Shown: positions 17,347 to 25,828, counted from the first letter of the stretch. The stretch: DNA of 45,589 nucleotides from an uncultured Phycisphaerae bacterium (GCA_938005315.1 CALLOB010000002.1:1-45589); one strand, 5' to 3'. Made by a program: numbers and translations. Notes: generated by a model not told the origin, from the letters alone.

Positions 17347-18687
17347 TCACTCCGGCCGGGTGGACGGAGCCTCCGAGGGCACCACCGTCGGAGTCTCCGA
17401 CGCCGGCGGCACGAGCTGCGGCTGCTCCGAGGCCTCCATCGTCCGACCGGGCAGGGCCGCCGTCGCCGGATCCAGCACGCTGATCTCCGACACGGTGTAG
17501 ATCGGCACCGGCGGGACGGTACCGTGCAGCAGCTCCCGGCCACTGGCCCGGATGGCCACGAACTTGCCATAGTACTGGACCGGATCGATCGGGCTGCCTT
17601 CGGGAACCTCGATGTACGCCAGCGTGCGGTCGTTCGACGGATCGACCACGCGCCACCGCTTCGGTCGGCGCTCCAGCCCGCTGTAGATCCCGCTCACGCG
17701 GATCTCGCCTCGCACCGCGACGTCGTCCGTGCGGAACACGTTGTCGCTGCGGATCTGGGCCCGCGCCGCCGCCTCGCGGTCGGCGTCGGTGATTGCCCGG
17801 CGGGTCAGCTCCCGGATCTCCTCTACTGCCGAAATCAGCTCCGACTGCCCCTCGATCTGCCTGATCCGGCTCTCGGCGTACAGCCGGGCCACTTCGTCTT
17901 CCTCCTGGGCGGCCAGCGGACGGAGCTTGGCCAGAATCCCGCCGAACGACCGCTCCGACGGCGGCTTGGCCATCTCCGCCTTGATCTCCGCCTCGATCGC
18001 CGACACCGTGGCCTGCAACTCGTCCAGCGCCTCTAGCTCGCGCTCCTGGGCCGCGCGCAGACTCGGCCTGGTGGTCACCGCCGCCACCGCCGGCCGGGTC
18101 GCCGGCTTCCGGGCCAGCCTCAGATCGCCGGTCTTGATCGGCTCCACCTTGCCGCTCCCGGCGGCCTGAGCCGGACCGGCGGGGGCCGGACCCCTCGTCA
18201 CGAAATCGCCGTTGATCCAGACGAACGCGCCCGGCGGCGGGACGATCTTCAGCACCGCCCCGTCGGCCGTCTCGCCCAGGATCTCCACCCGCGAGCCCTT
18301 GCCCAGCTTGATCTGACGCGCGTAGCGCCGATTGTCGATATCGCTGCCGGCGTAGATCCAGGCGGTGTCGTTCAGCACCCCGGTGCGCTCGTCCAGCCGG
18401 TCCACGAACTCCTTGTCCACGAGGCTGAAACAGCCCGCTGGCGGCACGATCTTCAGCCAGCCGAACTCGCTGCCGACAATCGTCACCCTGTCGCCGGTGT
18501 TGAGCTTGGCCACCGGGTAGTAGTTGGTGCTGAACCCGCTGCGCACGTAGACGTTCTCTCCCTTGACCACGCCCGGCTCGCCGCCGGGAACGTCGGCCGC
18601 CGGCTGCGTGCTCTGCGCGAACGCCGCCGGGCAGACCAGGGTCGACACCGCGAGCATCCATGTCATCCGTCGTGTGTGCAGGATCAT
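17347..18687 (-). CDS. Exported protein with two SH3b domains and a helical region
   Basis: 446 residues. A signal peptide (MILHTRRMTWMLAVSTLVCPAAFAQ) leads to two bacterial SH3 (SH3b) repeats: VVKGENVYVRSGFSTNYYPVAKLNTGDRV...WLKIVPPAGCFSLV, and DTAWIYAGSDIDNRRYARQIKLGKGSRVEIL...LKIVPPPGAFVWI. A Glu/Ala-rich, probably coiled-coil segment follows, rich in ELEALDELQATVSAIEAEIK-like heptads, and a low-complexity Thr/Pro tail. SH3b domains often bind peptidoglycan or peptides, so an envelope role is likely. ATG at 18687 with AAAGG upstream fits the signal peptide; the 48 residues upstream in frame are not conserved-looking. It heads the minus-strand run. Confidence 0.75.
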   Translation of the reverse strand: MILHTRRMTWMLAVSTLVCPAAFAQSTQPAADVPGGEPGVVKGENVYVRSGFSTNYYPVAKLNTGDRVTIVGSEFGWLKIVPPAGCFSLVDKEFVDRLDERTGVLNDTAWIYAGSDIDNRRYARQIKLGKGSRVEILGETADGAVLKIVPPPGAFVWINGDFVTRGPAPAGPAQAAGSGKVEPIKTGDLRLARKPATRPAVAAVTTRPSLRAAQERELEALDELQATVSAIEAEIKAEMAKPPSERSFGGILAKLRPLAAQEEDEVARLYAESRIRQIEGQSELISAVEEIRELTRRAITDADREAAARAQIRSDNVFRTDDVAVRGEIRVSGIYSGLERRPKRWRVVDPSNDRTLAYIEVPEGSPIDPVQYYGKFVAIRASGRELLHGTVPPVPIYTVSEISVLDPATAALPGRTMEASEQPQLVPPASETPTVVPSEAPSTRPE

Positions 18688-19028
18688 GGCAGCCTTTCCT
18701 TGCTCAACAGCCGCTGGCGGCGTGCGCCGCCTTCCGGCTGGCTCGGGGATGGATTCACGCCGCACGCCCGATCCGTTCGCCTCAGGATCGGTACGCCCGA
18801 AACCCCGGACGATAGGGTGGATCTTCTTCACGGCGGCCGCGCCAACGCCGGACTCATCCCTCAGGAAGCCTAATCCTGGTGCGCCGAGCTGTCAACCGGC
18901 CGGTGAACGGAAATCCGCCACCGAAGCCGCCCGCCGGCCATCGGGCGGTACCCGCCGGAGCCGTTATGATATGCCTCGGCGGGTCGCGGCCCTGAACGCC
19001 GCCTCTGGCCCCCGCGGAAAGGCTGGCT

Positions 19029-20510
19029 GTGTCCTCGCAACTCCGGGTCTGCCTGAAACCTGCCCAAGCAAGGCCTTCGGTCGCGGCGGCGGTCCGGGCC
19101 GTCGCCCGCTGTCGGGAACCGGTCGTACTCGACAGTGCCGCGGTCGGCCTGCCGGCCAGCCGTTATACGATCCTCGCCTGCGAGCCGACGGCCGTCCTGG
19201 AAACTCCTCCCGGCGGACCGGATCCGTTCGTCGCCCTCCAACAGGTTTGCCGCTCGGCATCCGGCTGTGGGGCACTCTCGGGCGGCCTGTCCCTCCCCTT
19301 CGTCGGCGGCTGGATCGGCTATCTGGCCTACGAGGCCGGCCGGTACATCGAGTCCTTGCCCGCCTCGACGGTCAGGGATATCGACCTCCCCGTCGCCCGC
19401 TTCAGTTTCTACCCGGCCGCCGCCGTCCACGACGCCCATACCGGATCGTGGACGGTGGTGGCCGCCCGGACCGGTGGCCAGGACGCATGCCCCTGGGACC
19501 CACGCCCGACCGACCGGTTGGACTTCTATCAACAGTTGCTCGCCGAGGCCGCCGGCCTGGAGCAGGAAACCCCGGCGGCGGTCCTCCACCCGTCGCCAGA
19601 AGAACACAACCTCAGTTTTGATCAATACTTGAGAATGGTCCAGGCCGCGCGAGAGTACATTGCCGCCGGAGACGTATTCCAGGTCAACCTCGCCCGGCGC
19701 GAGACGCTGGCACCGCAGGAACCGCCCGTTGATACCTATCTGCGACTGCGCCAAGCCAACCCCGGGGCCTATGCGGCCTTTCTGGCCTGGGGATGCTCAG
19801 CCGCCCGGCAACCGACGCCGGACCTGCGGGCAATCCTGTGTTCCTCGCCGGAACTGTTCCTTCAGATGGACGGCACGGGGCAGGTCGCCACCCGCCCGAT
19901 CAAGGGCACCCGGCCACGGTCCTGCGACCCCCGAATCGATGCCGCCCTGCGGACGGAACTGGCCGTCAGCGCCAAAGACCGTGCCGAGCTGGCCATGATC
20001 GTGGACCTGGAACGCAACGATCTGGGCCGGGTCTGCGAGTACGGCAGCGTTCGCGTCCGATGCCCCGCCGATAGCCCGGCCTGGCCGTATGAACTGGAGT
20101 CGCATGCCACCGTGCATCACCTCGTGGCCACCGTCACAGGCCGACTGGCAGCCGGCCGCGATCGGATCGACCTGCTGAGGGCCTGCTTTCCCGGCGGATC
20201 GATCACCGGCGCCCCGAAAGTGCGGGCCATGGAGATCATCGATGAACTGGAACCCACGCAGCGGTCCGTGTATACCGGGGCCATCGGATTCCTGGGGCTG
20301 GACGGCTCGATGGTGCTCAACATCGCCATCCGCACGTTGATCGTGGATGGCCGGAAAATCCATCTCCACGCCGGCGGCGGCATCGTCGCCGATTCGCAAC
20401 CCTTTGCCGAGTATGAAGAAACGGTGGCCAAAGCCCGGGGCCTGCGGGCGGCCCTGGGCCTGGAAGCCGCCGGTGCCGTACCCTGCCCGCCGGGGAGACC
20501 GGGAGCGTGA
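19029..20510 (+). CDS. pabB: Aminodeoxychorismate synthase component I
   Basis: 493-residue chorismate-using enzyme that makes 4-amino-4-deoxychorismate for p-aminobenzoate and folate. FVGGWIGYLAYEAGRYIE is typical of PabB, followed by the chorismate-binding core: GDVFQVNLARRE, PIKGTRPR, DLERNDLGRVC, LLRACFPGGSITGAPKVRAMEIIDELEPTQRSVYTGAIG and LHAGGGIVADSQP. PabB is favoured over TrpE by the PIKGT segment (Lys before GT) and by the adjacent pabC. The start is GTG at 19029. Its stop overlaps the pabC start by four bases (GTGA), implying translational coupling. No pabA glutaminase is in the window, so ammonia may come from a pabA or trpG elsewhere. Confidence 0.93.
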   Translation: MSSQLRVCLKPAQARPSVAAAVRAVARCREPVVLDSAAVGLPASRYTILACEPTAVLETPPGGPDPFVALQQVCRSASGCGALSGGLSLPFVGGWIGYLAYEAGRYIESLPASTVRDIDLPVARFSFYPAAAVHDAHTGSWTVVAARTGGQDACPWDPRPTDRLDFYQQLLAEAAGLEQETPAAVLHPSPEEHNLSFDQYLRMVQAAREYIAAGDVFQVNLARRETLAPQEPPVDTYLRLRQANPGAYAAFLAWGCSAARQPTPDLRAILCSSPELFLQMDGTGQVATRPIKGTRPRSCDPRIDAALRTELAVSAKDRAELAMIVDLERNDLGRVCEYGSVRVRCPADSPAWPYELESHATVHHLVATVTGRLAAGRDRIDLLRACFPGGSITGAPKVRAMEIIDELEPTQRSVYTGAIGFLGLDGSMVLNIAIRTLIVDGRKIHLHAGGGIVADSQPFAEYEETVAKARGLRAALGLEAAGAVPCPPGRPGA

Positions 20511-21367
20511 GCGAAAAGGTCTATCTCAACGGCCGGATCGTCGCCGCCGGCGACGCCAGGCTGTCTGTGGCCAACCCCGCCTTTCTCCACGGCGTGGGGT
20601 TGTTCGAGACGCTCCGGGCCTATGGCGGGCAGCCGTTCCTGCTTCGGTCGCACATCGAGCGCATGCGGGCCTCGGCCGCGAAGTTGCGGCTTCAGCTGGG
20701 CGCCGCGCTTGACGCCATCCCCGACGCCGTGACCGCGGTCCTTGCAGCCAACGAGCTGTCGGAGGCCCGGATCCGCTTTACGGTGACGCCACCGGATGTG
20801 GACACCCCCGAAGGCCCGCCGACGGTGCTGGTGACCGCCCGGCCGACGACCGGATACCCGCCGGAGCTCTATGAAAAGGGCATGAGCGTCTGCATCTGCG
20901 ACGATTACCGCCAGTCGTCGCACGATCCGCTGGCCGGGCACAAGACCACCAGCTATTTCCCTCGGCTGGCGGCCACGCGGGTGGCGGCCGAGCGCCACTG
21001 CGGGGAAGCCCTGTGGTTCACGCCCGACAACCGGCTGGCCGAGGGCTCGATCAGCAACGTCTTCCTGGTCAAGGGGGGAGAGCTGATCACGCCGCCAGTG
21101 GACACGCCGGTTCTGCCGGGCATCACCCGTGCGCTGGTGCTGGAACTGGCCCGCGAGGCGGGCCTGACCATCCGCGAGCAGGCCTGCACCATTCACGCCC
21201 TGCTGGACGCCGATGAGGTCTTTCTGACCAACGCGATGATGGAGGTCATGCCCGTCACCCGCATCGAGCGGCACGCGATCGGCGACGAAAAGGTCGGCCC
21301 GATCACCCGCCGCCTGCGTGAAGCCTACGCCGCCCGCGTGGCCGCGGGTACCGCCGGGGACAACTGA
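20507..21367 (+). CDS. pabC: Aminodeoxychorismate lyase
   Basis: 286-residue class IV PLP enzyme that converts aminodeoxychorismate to p-aminobenzoate and pyruvate. It has VYLNGRIVAAGDARLSVANPAFLHGVGLFETLRAY at the N-terminus, PLAGHKTTSYFPRLAATR with the PLP Lys at about 146, and FTPDNRLAEGSISNVFLVKG plus TNAMMEVMPVTRI near the end. The KTTSYFPR segment differs from the KSLNYLNN of IlvE, and the overlap with pabB makes PabC the best call; a D-amino-acid transaminase-like activity is not excluded. The start is the GTG overlapping the pabB stop. Confidence 0.88.
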   Translation: MSEKVYLNGRIVAAGDARLSVANPAFLHGVGLFETLRAYGGQPFLLRSHIERMRASAAKLRLQLGAALDAIPDAVTAVLAANELSEARIRFTVTPPDVDTPEGPPTVLVTARPTTGYPPELYEKGMSVCICDDYRQSSHDPLAGHKTTSYFPRLAATRVAAERHCGEALWFTPDNRLAEGSISNVFLVKGGELITPPVDTPVLPGITRALVLELAREAGLTIREQACTIHALLDADEVFLTNAMMEVMPVTRIERHAIGDEKVGPITRRLREAYAARVAAGTAGDN

Positions 21368-21663
21368 CCTTCCTCAGGCGAATGGCCTCTCGCGGATGAA
21401 TGGGCCAGACAACGCGCCGCGGTCCGGAATGACCGTTACCGTCTTCACCGGCCTCGGGCCATGCCCAATCCTGATAGCGGCGTCGCTGTCATCGTTCCCG
21501 CAGCGGCCGTCGTCACGACGATGGCACAAAGACCCCGGAAACACCTCGACACGGTGATTTCCCTTATTTCCGGAGCGTTCTAATGGCGCCCTGTTGCCTT
21601 CCGCCTGCTGAAGCGCCCCTTCGAAAAGACGGCTATGCATCGCCGCGCCAGGATGATGCGCGA

Positions 21664-22326
21664 TCAGGTCCCGCGGGGCTTTCGCCGCGTCAGAACCGGC
21701 GCGATCATGGCCAGCAGACCCGCCGTTGCCGCCGGCTCGGGCACGCAGATCGTGTCCACTACGAGCTCGGAGATGTTGGTGCTCGCGGGGAAGTTGTAGA
21801 AGATGTACTCCTCGATCGGGTTGAAATCCAGATCGATCCGCGCGGTGTACGTATACCAGCCCGTGCCGTTGTGATTGATCGCGGGTTTAGGGTACGAGAC
21901 CGTGCCCGTTGGGCTGCTGGAAGGAGAGCCCAGCAGCGGTCCCTTGTCGGAAGTGATCTGGATGAAAATGCTTTTCCTGGCGTTCGGCAGCGGATTGTTC
22001 GGCACGTAGACGAAGAGCCCGCCCCCATCCTGGTCGATGTGCCACGTGGGGATGAGGGTCTGGCCGTCCGGGCCGATCACGATGTCCGGGTAGGTCGCAA
22101 GGCTGAAATCGACGTAGGGCTGACCGAACGGATTGTCCATGGCCACGGGAAAGCCGGGATTCTCCGCGAACTCCCATCGCTGGTGGGTGGCCACCCCGCC
22201 GAACCACTGGGGATCGCTCGGGTTTTCCACCCACGGCGGATTCCACACCATCTCGGCGTGAACCGGAATCGCCGCCGTTGCCGCCAGCAAAAGCACGCAC
22301 ATCCGGGCCTTCATCATGCGTTTCAT
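21664..22326 (-). CDS. PEP-CTERM sorting domain-containing exported protein
   Basis: 220 residues. The signal peptide (MKRMMKARMCVLLLAATAAIPVHA) is followed by a beta-rich, Trp/Pro/Gly-rich body. The C-terminus VPEPAATAGLLAMIAPVLTRRKP has the V-PEP motif, hydrophobic helix and Arg cluster of a PEP-CTERM signal recognised by exosortase in planctomycetes, Verrucomicrobia and some proteobacteria. The function of the mature body is unknown. GGAGGAG lies about eight bases before the ATG at 22326. The long frame upstream of this ATG is not conserved in style. An AraC regulator gene lies directly upstream on the same strand (205-base gap). No exosortase gene is in the window. Confidence 0.8.
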   Translation of the reverse strand: MKRMMKARMCVLLLAATAAIPVHAEMVWNPPWVENPSDPQWFGGVATHQRWEFAENPGFPVAMDNPFGQPYVDFSLATYPDIVIGPDGQTLIPTWHIDQDGGGLFVYVPNNPLPNARKSIFIQITSDKGPLLGSPSSSPTGTVSYPKPAINHNGTGWYTYTARIDLDFNPIEEYIFYNFPASTNISELVVDTICVPEPAATAGLLAMIAPVLTRRKPRGT

Positions 22327-22531
22327 GGTCGTTCTCCTCCAATCCGTTTCGGCGGGTTGCCGGGCACGCGCCCGGGCTCTCTGGACCGGCACGGCCGGTC
22401 CTCCCGCTCCGGTCATGATAGCAGGGCGTGGAAGCGGGGAATCCCCCCAATACGACGGCGCCGAGCAACACTGAAGACATCCGACGGATCCTGCGCTCCT
22501 GCCGGCATTCCGGCATGCGATTAGGGGTGAT

Positions 22532-23446
22532 TTACGCCGAGGTGTCCGAGACGGGCGGGTCTTTCGCGCGACTCGCGCTGCGATACTCGCCAGGGGTGAG
22601 CCCGGTGTGAGCACTGAAGACGTGACAGAACCAGTTCGGGTTGGCGTGCCCCGTTTCGATCGCGATCCGCTTGACCTGCCAGTCGGTCGTGGCCAGAAGC
22701 GTCCTGGCCAGCGCGATTCGCCGGCATGCGATGAAACGCCCCATGGGTTGTCCGACGTGCCGCGCGAAGATCTCGCTCAGGTAGGTCGGATACAGGTCCA
22801 GTACCGACGCCACCCGAGCAACGGTCAGTCCCGGATCGGACAGGTGCGCGGCGATGTACTCCAGCGCCCTGGCGACCTGAGGGTGAGTCGGCTGGAGATT
22901 CAAGGCGCCCTGGCAGTCGGTGGCCGTGCGGCCCGCTGCGCCGGCATCAATGCCGCCGGACACGCGGCGCAGGAAGTCGCCGTGGGACACGGTGAAGTCC
23001 CTGATCAGCAGCTCGAGCAGCTCGACGAGACGGGCAAAATCCCTGTTGTCGAGGGGAGCCGGACTGGCCAGTTTGACGGCCGCCAGGCATCGCGTCCCGC
23101 AGACAACGGGAATGATCGCGCAGATTCTTCCGTGCCGGCACGTTCCCCAGTGCGTCTCAGGCCGCTGCTTGAGCTTCGCCAGATGCAGACGCCATGACTC
23201 ATGGCAATAGGCGCTTGCGGAAAACTCAATGCACGCGGGATGCGAGGGGTTCAGGGCGGGGTCTTCCTCATCGGGCTCCGAAACGGCCAGGGCGACGGCC
23301 TGCACGTCCGTCATGCTCATGTACGCGAAGCGGTCGATCACGTGCTGTTCGAGCAGCGCCAGGAGCCTGGCGACAGTCGGCCTTCCGGCCGCCTGCCGCG
23401 CGGTTTCCGGCTTGTGTTTGCGATGCAGGAAATGACGCCTCGCCAT
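22532..23446 (-). CDS. AraC-family transcriptional regulator with Cys-rich PocR-like sensor region
   Basis: 304 residues. The C-terminal ~100 residues contain an AraC double helix-turn-helix: LTVARVASVLDLYPTYLSEIFARHVGQPMGRFI, then the recognition stretch IAIETGHANPNWFCHVFSAHTGLTPGEYR. The N-terminal half holds PACIEFSASAYCHESW, WGTCRHGRICAIIPVVCGTR and CLAAVKLASP, a spacing of Cys/His residues resembling the PocR/GAF-type sensor domains found with AraC outputs; the ligand is unknown (inference). ATG at 23446 begins a Lys/His/Arg-rich N-terminus. It lies upstream of the PEP-CTERM gene and may regulate it, but no operator is obvious. Confidence 0.85.
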   Translation of the reverse strand: MARRHFLHRKHKPETARQAAGRPTVARLLALLEQHVIDRFAYMSMTDVQAVALAVSEPDEEDPALNPSHPACIEFSASAYCHESWRLHLAKLKQRPETHWGTCRHGRICAIIPVVCGTRCLAAVKLASPAPLDNRDFARLVELLELLIRDFTVSHGDFLRRVSGGIDAGAAGRTATDCQGALNLQPTHPQVARALEYIAAHLSDPGLTVARVASVLDLYPTYLSEIFARHVGQPMGRFIACRRIALARTLLATTDWQVKRIAIETGHANPNWFCHVFSAHTGLTPGEYRSASRAKDPPVSDTSA

Positions 23447-24163
23447 GGCCGCTCCTGATCGACTGCCTTCGTTCCGCCGGTCTGCCTCCTGCCGGTGTGC
23501 CCGGGCGGCCCGGGAACGTTCAGGGCGAAGGGCGTTGCCGGTTCATCCTGAAATGGAGACCACGGGCCCCGAACACCCGCCCGCCGGCACGCGAGCTCTG
23601 CCCGGGAGGCCGTCCCCCGGGATTGAGCGACGTTCCCTTCCCCATAGCACAACCGGGCCGGCGAGAATCGTTTGTCGGGCTCGCATCCCGGCGCCAGAGG
23701 GGAGCGATGGTCGACAGACAGCTGCTTGACACCGATGACAGGACCTCTTCGGATTTGAAAGTCGGGCCGGCCCTGCCCCCCGGACGGCTCAAGAAGGCCC
23801 CCCCGGACGGCTCAAGCCTTGACCCATGCCCGCCATGATCCAGCATAACGCCCGACGCCCGTGCCGGCAAGCATTTCGTCGCTTTCGTGCCGCCAGGCGT
23901 CAGGATGTCACCGGGCGCGAAGACCGCGGCGTCCCCACTCTGTTGACCGTGCCCCTCCCCCCGAAGTCGCCAGGATGGGTTTCCCGGACACTGCGCCATA
24001 TCCGGGCGCCTCTTTGCGCCATTCAACCCACGTCGCCGGACCGGCGGTTGGATGTGAGAGCACGTCTGAAGTCGGCAAATGCCGAAACAGGAGAAACACC
24101 GTCCGGAGAAGACGACACGCGCAAACCGCGTGCAACATCACCTGCAACATCAAGCGCGGAAGC
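23447..24163. other. Gene-free stretch of about 0.7 kb upstream of the AraC gene
   Basis: No frame here has recognisable protein content; those present are Arg/Pro/Gly/Ala-rich and overlap one another. It contains one short tandem repeat (23775-23816) and ends at the RAYT repeat motif. It may hold the AraC promoter, but no good pair of sigma-70 boxes is visible. Confidence 0.6.
23775..23816. repeat. Two tandem copies of a ~19-base repeat
   Basis: The unit is roughly GCCCCCCGGACGGCTCAAG, present at 23775-23793 and 23797-23816 (the second copy has one extra C) at a period of about 22 bases. No coding role is evident. Confidence 0.7.
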
Positions 24164-24188
24164 AAAGGGGACATTCTACTTTTCTTGG
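24164..24188 (+). repeat. RAYT-associated repeat motif, left copy 1
   Basis: AAAGGGGACATTCTACTTTT followed by CTTGG. Plus orientation, first of three copies left of the transposase gene. Confidence 0.85.
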
Positions 24189-24216
24189 AAAAAAAGGGGC
24201 ATTCTACTTTTCTTGG
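24189..24216 (+). repeat. RAYT-associated repeat motif, left copy 2
   Basis: Begins with an A run and continues GGGGCATTCTACTTTT then CTTGG. It differs from copy 1 by loss of one base (GGGGCATT for GGGGACATT). Confidence 0.85.
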
Positions 24217-24228
24217 GACGAGGGGGTT

Positions 24229-24246
24229 AAGGGGACATTCTACTTT
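24229..24246 (+). repeat. RAYT-associated repeat motif, left copy 3 (contains the transposase stop)
   Basis: AAGGGGACATTCTACTTT. The last codon (stop, TAG read on the minus strand at 24240-24242) of the transposase lies within this copy, so gene and repeat are fused at this end. Confidence 0.85.
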
Positions 24247-24932
24247 GTCTGATCCGCCGTCACCTGGATTGCGCGTATCCGGGGCCGGCCACGCGGCCGC
24301 AGCGACGCCTCCAGGCCCAACCGAACGGCCGTGCGTTTCTGCCAGACCGGGCTGCCCCAGGGCGTCCCGCGATTCACGCTTCGCCGAAGAGCCTCCAGCT
24401 GCTGGGAACTCAACGGACGATTGACCAGCGACAGCCACTGCCGGCCCCGATCGACCGGCCCTTGCGACAGAAACGTCGGCCAGTGCTGTCGATCCCGCCA
24501 CCACCGCACGCTTGACCAGGGCCAGTCCTCCGCACGCTCCACCAGGCCGCCACGCAGGGCATTCCGCTCGGCGTAACGCAGCACGGTCAGCAGGTGCTCA
24601 TCCTGCTGGATCGGGAACGCCTTGAACCGCCCCTGCCACACGTGACCGCTGCCCTGGTAGTGGCGATGGTACCGCCGAACATGGGCGGTGAGCAGCCACT
24701 GCATCCATCTGCTGAGGTCGCCGTCCCCACGCGGCCACACCACGAGGTGAAAATGGTTCGGCATGATGCAGTAGGCCAGCAGCCGAACCTCGACCCGCTC
24801 CACCGACTCGGCCAGAAGCCCCACAAACGCATCATAGTCCTGGGGCTTGTGGAAGACCTCTTGGCCGCCGTTGCCGCGATTGATCACGTGGTAGCACATC
24901 CCGCCGACCGATGCTCGTGCTGTCCGGGGCAT
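24240..24932 (-). CDS. REP-associated tyrosine transposase (RAYT, Y1_Tnp/IS200-like)
   Basis: 230-residue single-strand transposase of the HUH class. The HUH motif is in MPNHFHLVV (H60, H62), the catalytic Tyr is probably Y120 in LLTVLRYAERNALRGGLV, and EDWPWSSVRWW is typical of RAYT proteins. The N-terminus MPRTARASVGGMCYHVINRGN is also standard. RAYTs process REP-like repeats and are usually single-copy and domesticated. Here the gene sits inside inverted motif copies. The start is the ATG at 24932. No frameshift or early stop is seen, so it looks intact. Confidence 0.93.
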   Translation of the reverse strand: MPRTARASVGGMCYHVINRGNGGQEVFHKPQDYDAFVGLLAESVERVEVRLLAYCIMPNHFHLVVWPRGDGDLSRWMQWLLTAHVRRYHRHYQGSGHVWQGRFKAFPIQQDEHLLTVLRYAERNALRGGLVERAEDWPWSSVRWWRDRQHWPTFLSQGPVDRGRQWLSLVNRPLSSQQLEALRRSVNRGTPWGSPVWQKRTAVRLGLEASLRPRGRPRIRAIQVTADQTK

Positions 24933-24994
24933 GGCGGCATTCTACCCCCGTTTGAGCCCCAGGCAACCCAGAAGCCGCGCGTGACACACCACAC

Positions 24995-25010
24995 AAAGCA
25001 GAATGTCCCC
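24995..25010 (-). repeat. RAYT-associated repeat motif, right copy 1 (partial)
   Basis: AAAGCAGAATGTCCCC, the reverse complement of the GGGGACATTCTACTTT motif with one base changed (GCAGAAT for GTAGAAT). Confidence 0.75.
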
Positions 25011-25033
25011 CTATCCCCCCGCTGAGACACGCC

Positions 25034-25059
25034 AAAAAAAGTAGAATGTCCCCTTTTCC
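25034..25059 (-). repeat. RAYT-associated repeat motif, right copy 2
   Basis: An A run, then GTAGAATGTCCCCTTTT and CC. This is the best inverted match to left copies 1 and 3. Confidence 0.85.
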
Positions 25060-25060
25060 T

Positions 25061-25073
25061 GGAATGTCCCCCT
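25061..25073 (-). repeat. RAYT-associated repeat motif, right copy 3 (short)
   Basis: GGAATGTCCCCCT, a truncated copy immediately after copy 2. It marks the apparent right edge of the element. Confidence 0.6.
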
Positions 25074-25084
25074 AGCACTGTTTC

Positions 25085-25100
25085 CCCGGCATGCGCCGGG
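25085..25100. other. Short hairpin beside the RAYT element
   Basis: CCCGGC and GCCGGG flank ATGC, a perfect six-base stem with a four-base loop. It could be a REP-like structure linked to the transposase, or chance in GC-rich DNA. Confidence 0.4.
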
Positions 25101-25356
25101 ATGAGCCGCGGTCGGCCCCGGTGGGTTCGCGACGGTTCAGACGGCCGCAAAACCACGCCGGCGAGCCGCAAGAGCGTCTTTCGCCCGCCGGGCCCCACGG
25201 AAGGCCGCGCTCCGTCGGCGCGGCGTAAAATGGACACGGCAAGGCCGCGGGGCGAACGTCACGGGGCGTGTCCCTCCGCCATGGCGCGCTCGAGTCCCGC
25301 GCACAGACAACCAGGCCCGAGCTCTTACACGCCCGGCCTTCTTGTCGGGGCAGGTC

Positions 25357-25387
25357 GTCGCCCGACCGACAGGTCGTGTCGGGCGAC
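25357..25387. other. Perfect 10-base inverted repeat in the gene-free segment
   Basis: GTCGCCCGAC (25357-25366) and GTCGGGCGAC (25378-25387) are exact reverse complements with an 11-base loop. No T run follows on either strand, so it is not a standard terminator. Confidence 0.5.
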
Positions 25388-25447
25388 TGCGTCTTCCGGC
25401 CGCTGCAGCAGCAACACCGGATGCAGCCTTCAGAAGGCCGGCGCCCT

Positions 25448-25471
25448 GAAAACGCCCCCAAGGCAGGGGGC
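25448..25471 (-). terminator. Intrinsic terminator downstream of gatC
   Basis: Read on the minus strand: GCCCCC, a six-base loop, GGGGGC, then GTTTTC. It lies 24 bases after the gatC stop and is well placed to end the minus-strand transcript. Confidence 0.6.
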
Positions 25472-25494
25472 TGGAGACCTCGCCGAACGCCGGG

Positions 25495-25800
25495 TCAGGC
25501 GCTGTCCTGCTCGAGGACCTTGGGCACCGCGAAGAAGTCGCCGTCGCGCTGCGGCGCGTTGGCCAGGGCCCGATCGACCGGCAGCGGGTCGCCCGGGACG
25601 TCCTCGCGGAAAACGTTGTGCACCGGCAGGGCGTGGGCCGTGGGCGGCACGTCCGAGGTGTCCAGTTCGTTGAGCTGTTCGACGTACGCCAGGATGTGCG
25701 AAAGCTGCTCGCTGAACAGCCTCACTTCCGCGTCCGTCGGACGCAGCCGCGCCAGGTGGGCGATATGTCGGACCTGCTGCTCGTCGATTCGCGCCGCCAT
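25495..25800 (-). CDS. gatC: Asp/Glu-tRNA amidotransferase subunit C
   Basis: The 101-residue third subunit of GatCAB, which amidates misacylated Glu-tRNA(Gln) and Asp-tRNA(Asn). It starts ARIDEQQVRHIAHLARLRPTDAEVRLFSEQLSHILAYVEQLNELDTSDV, a close fit to the GatC N-terminal helices, and ends with LPVDRALANAPQRDGDFFAVPKVLEQ, the usual C-terminus. GGAG lies eight bases before the ATG. gatA and gatB are not in the window: a terminator follows gatC directly, so the subunits are split in this genome. Confidence 0.95.
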   Translation of the reverse strand: MAARIDEQQVRHIAHLARLRPTDAEVRLFSEQLSHILAYVEQLNELDTSDVPPTAHALPVHNVFREDVPGDPLPVDRALANAPQRDGDFFAVPKVLEQDSA

Positions 25801-25828
25801 GCGTTTCGCTCCGCCGTGCCCGCCGGAC

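Larger units (their letters stand above)
24164..25073. mobile_element. RAYT element with inverted repeat-motif flanks
   Basis: Three plus-oriented motif copies lie left of the gene and three minus-oriented copies or part-copies to the right (24995-25010, 25034-25059, 25061-25073). The arrangement brackets the transposase gene with inverted ends. No target-site duplication could be identified, so the exact ends are uncertain. Confidence 0.7.
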
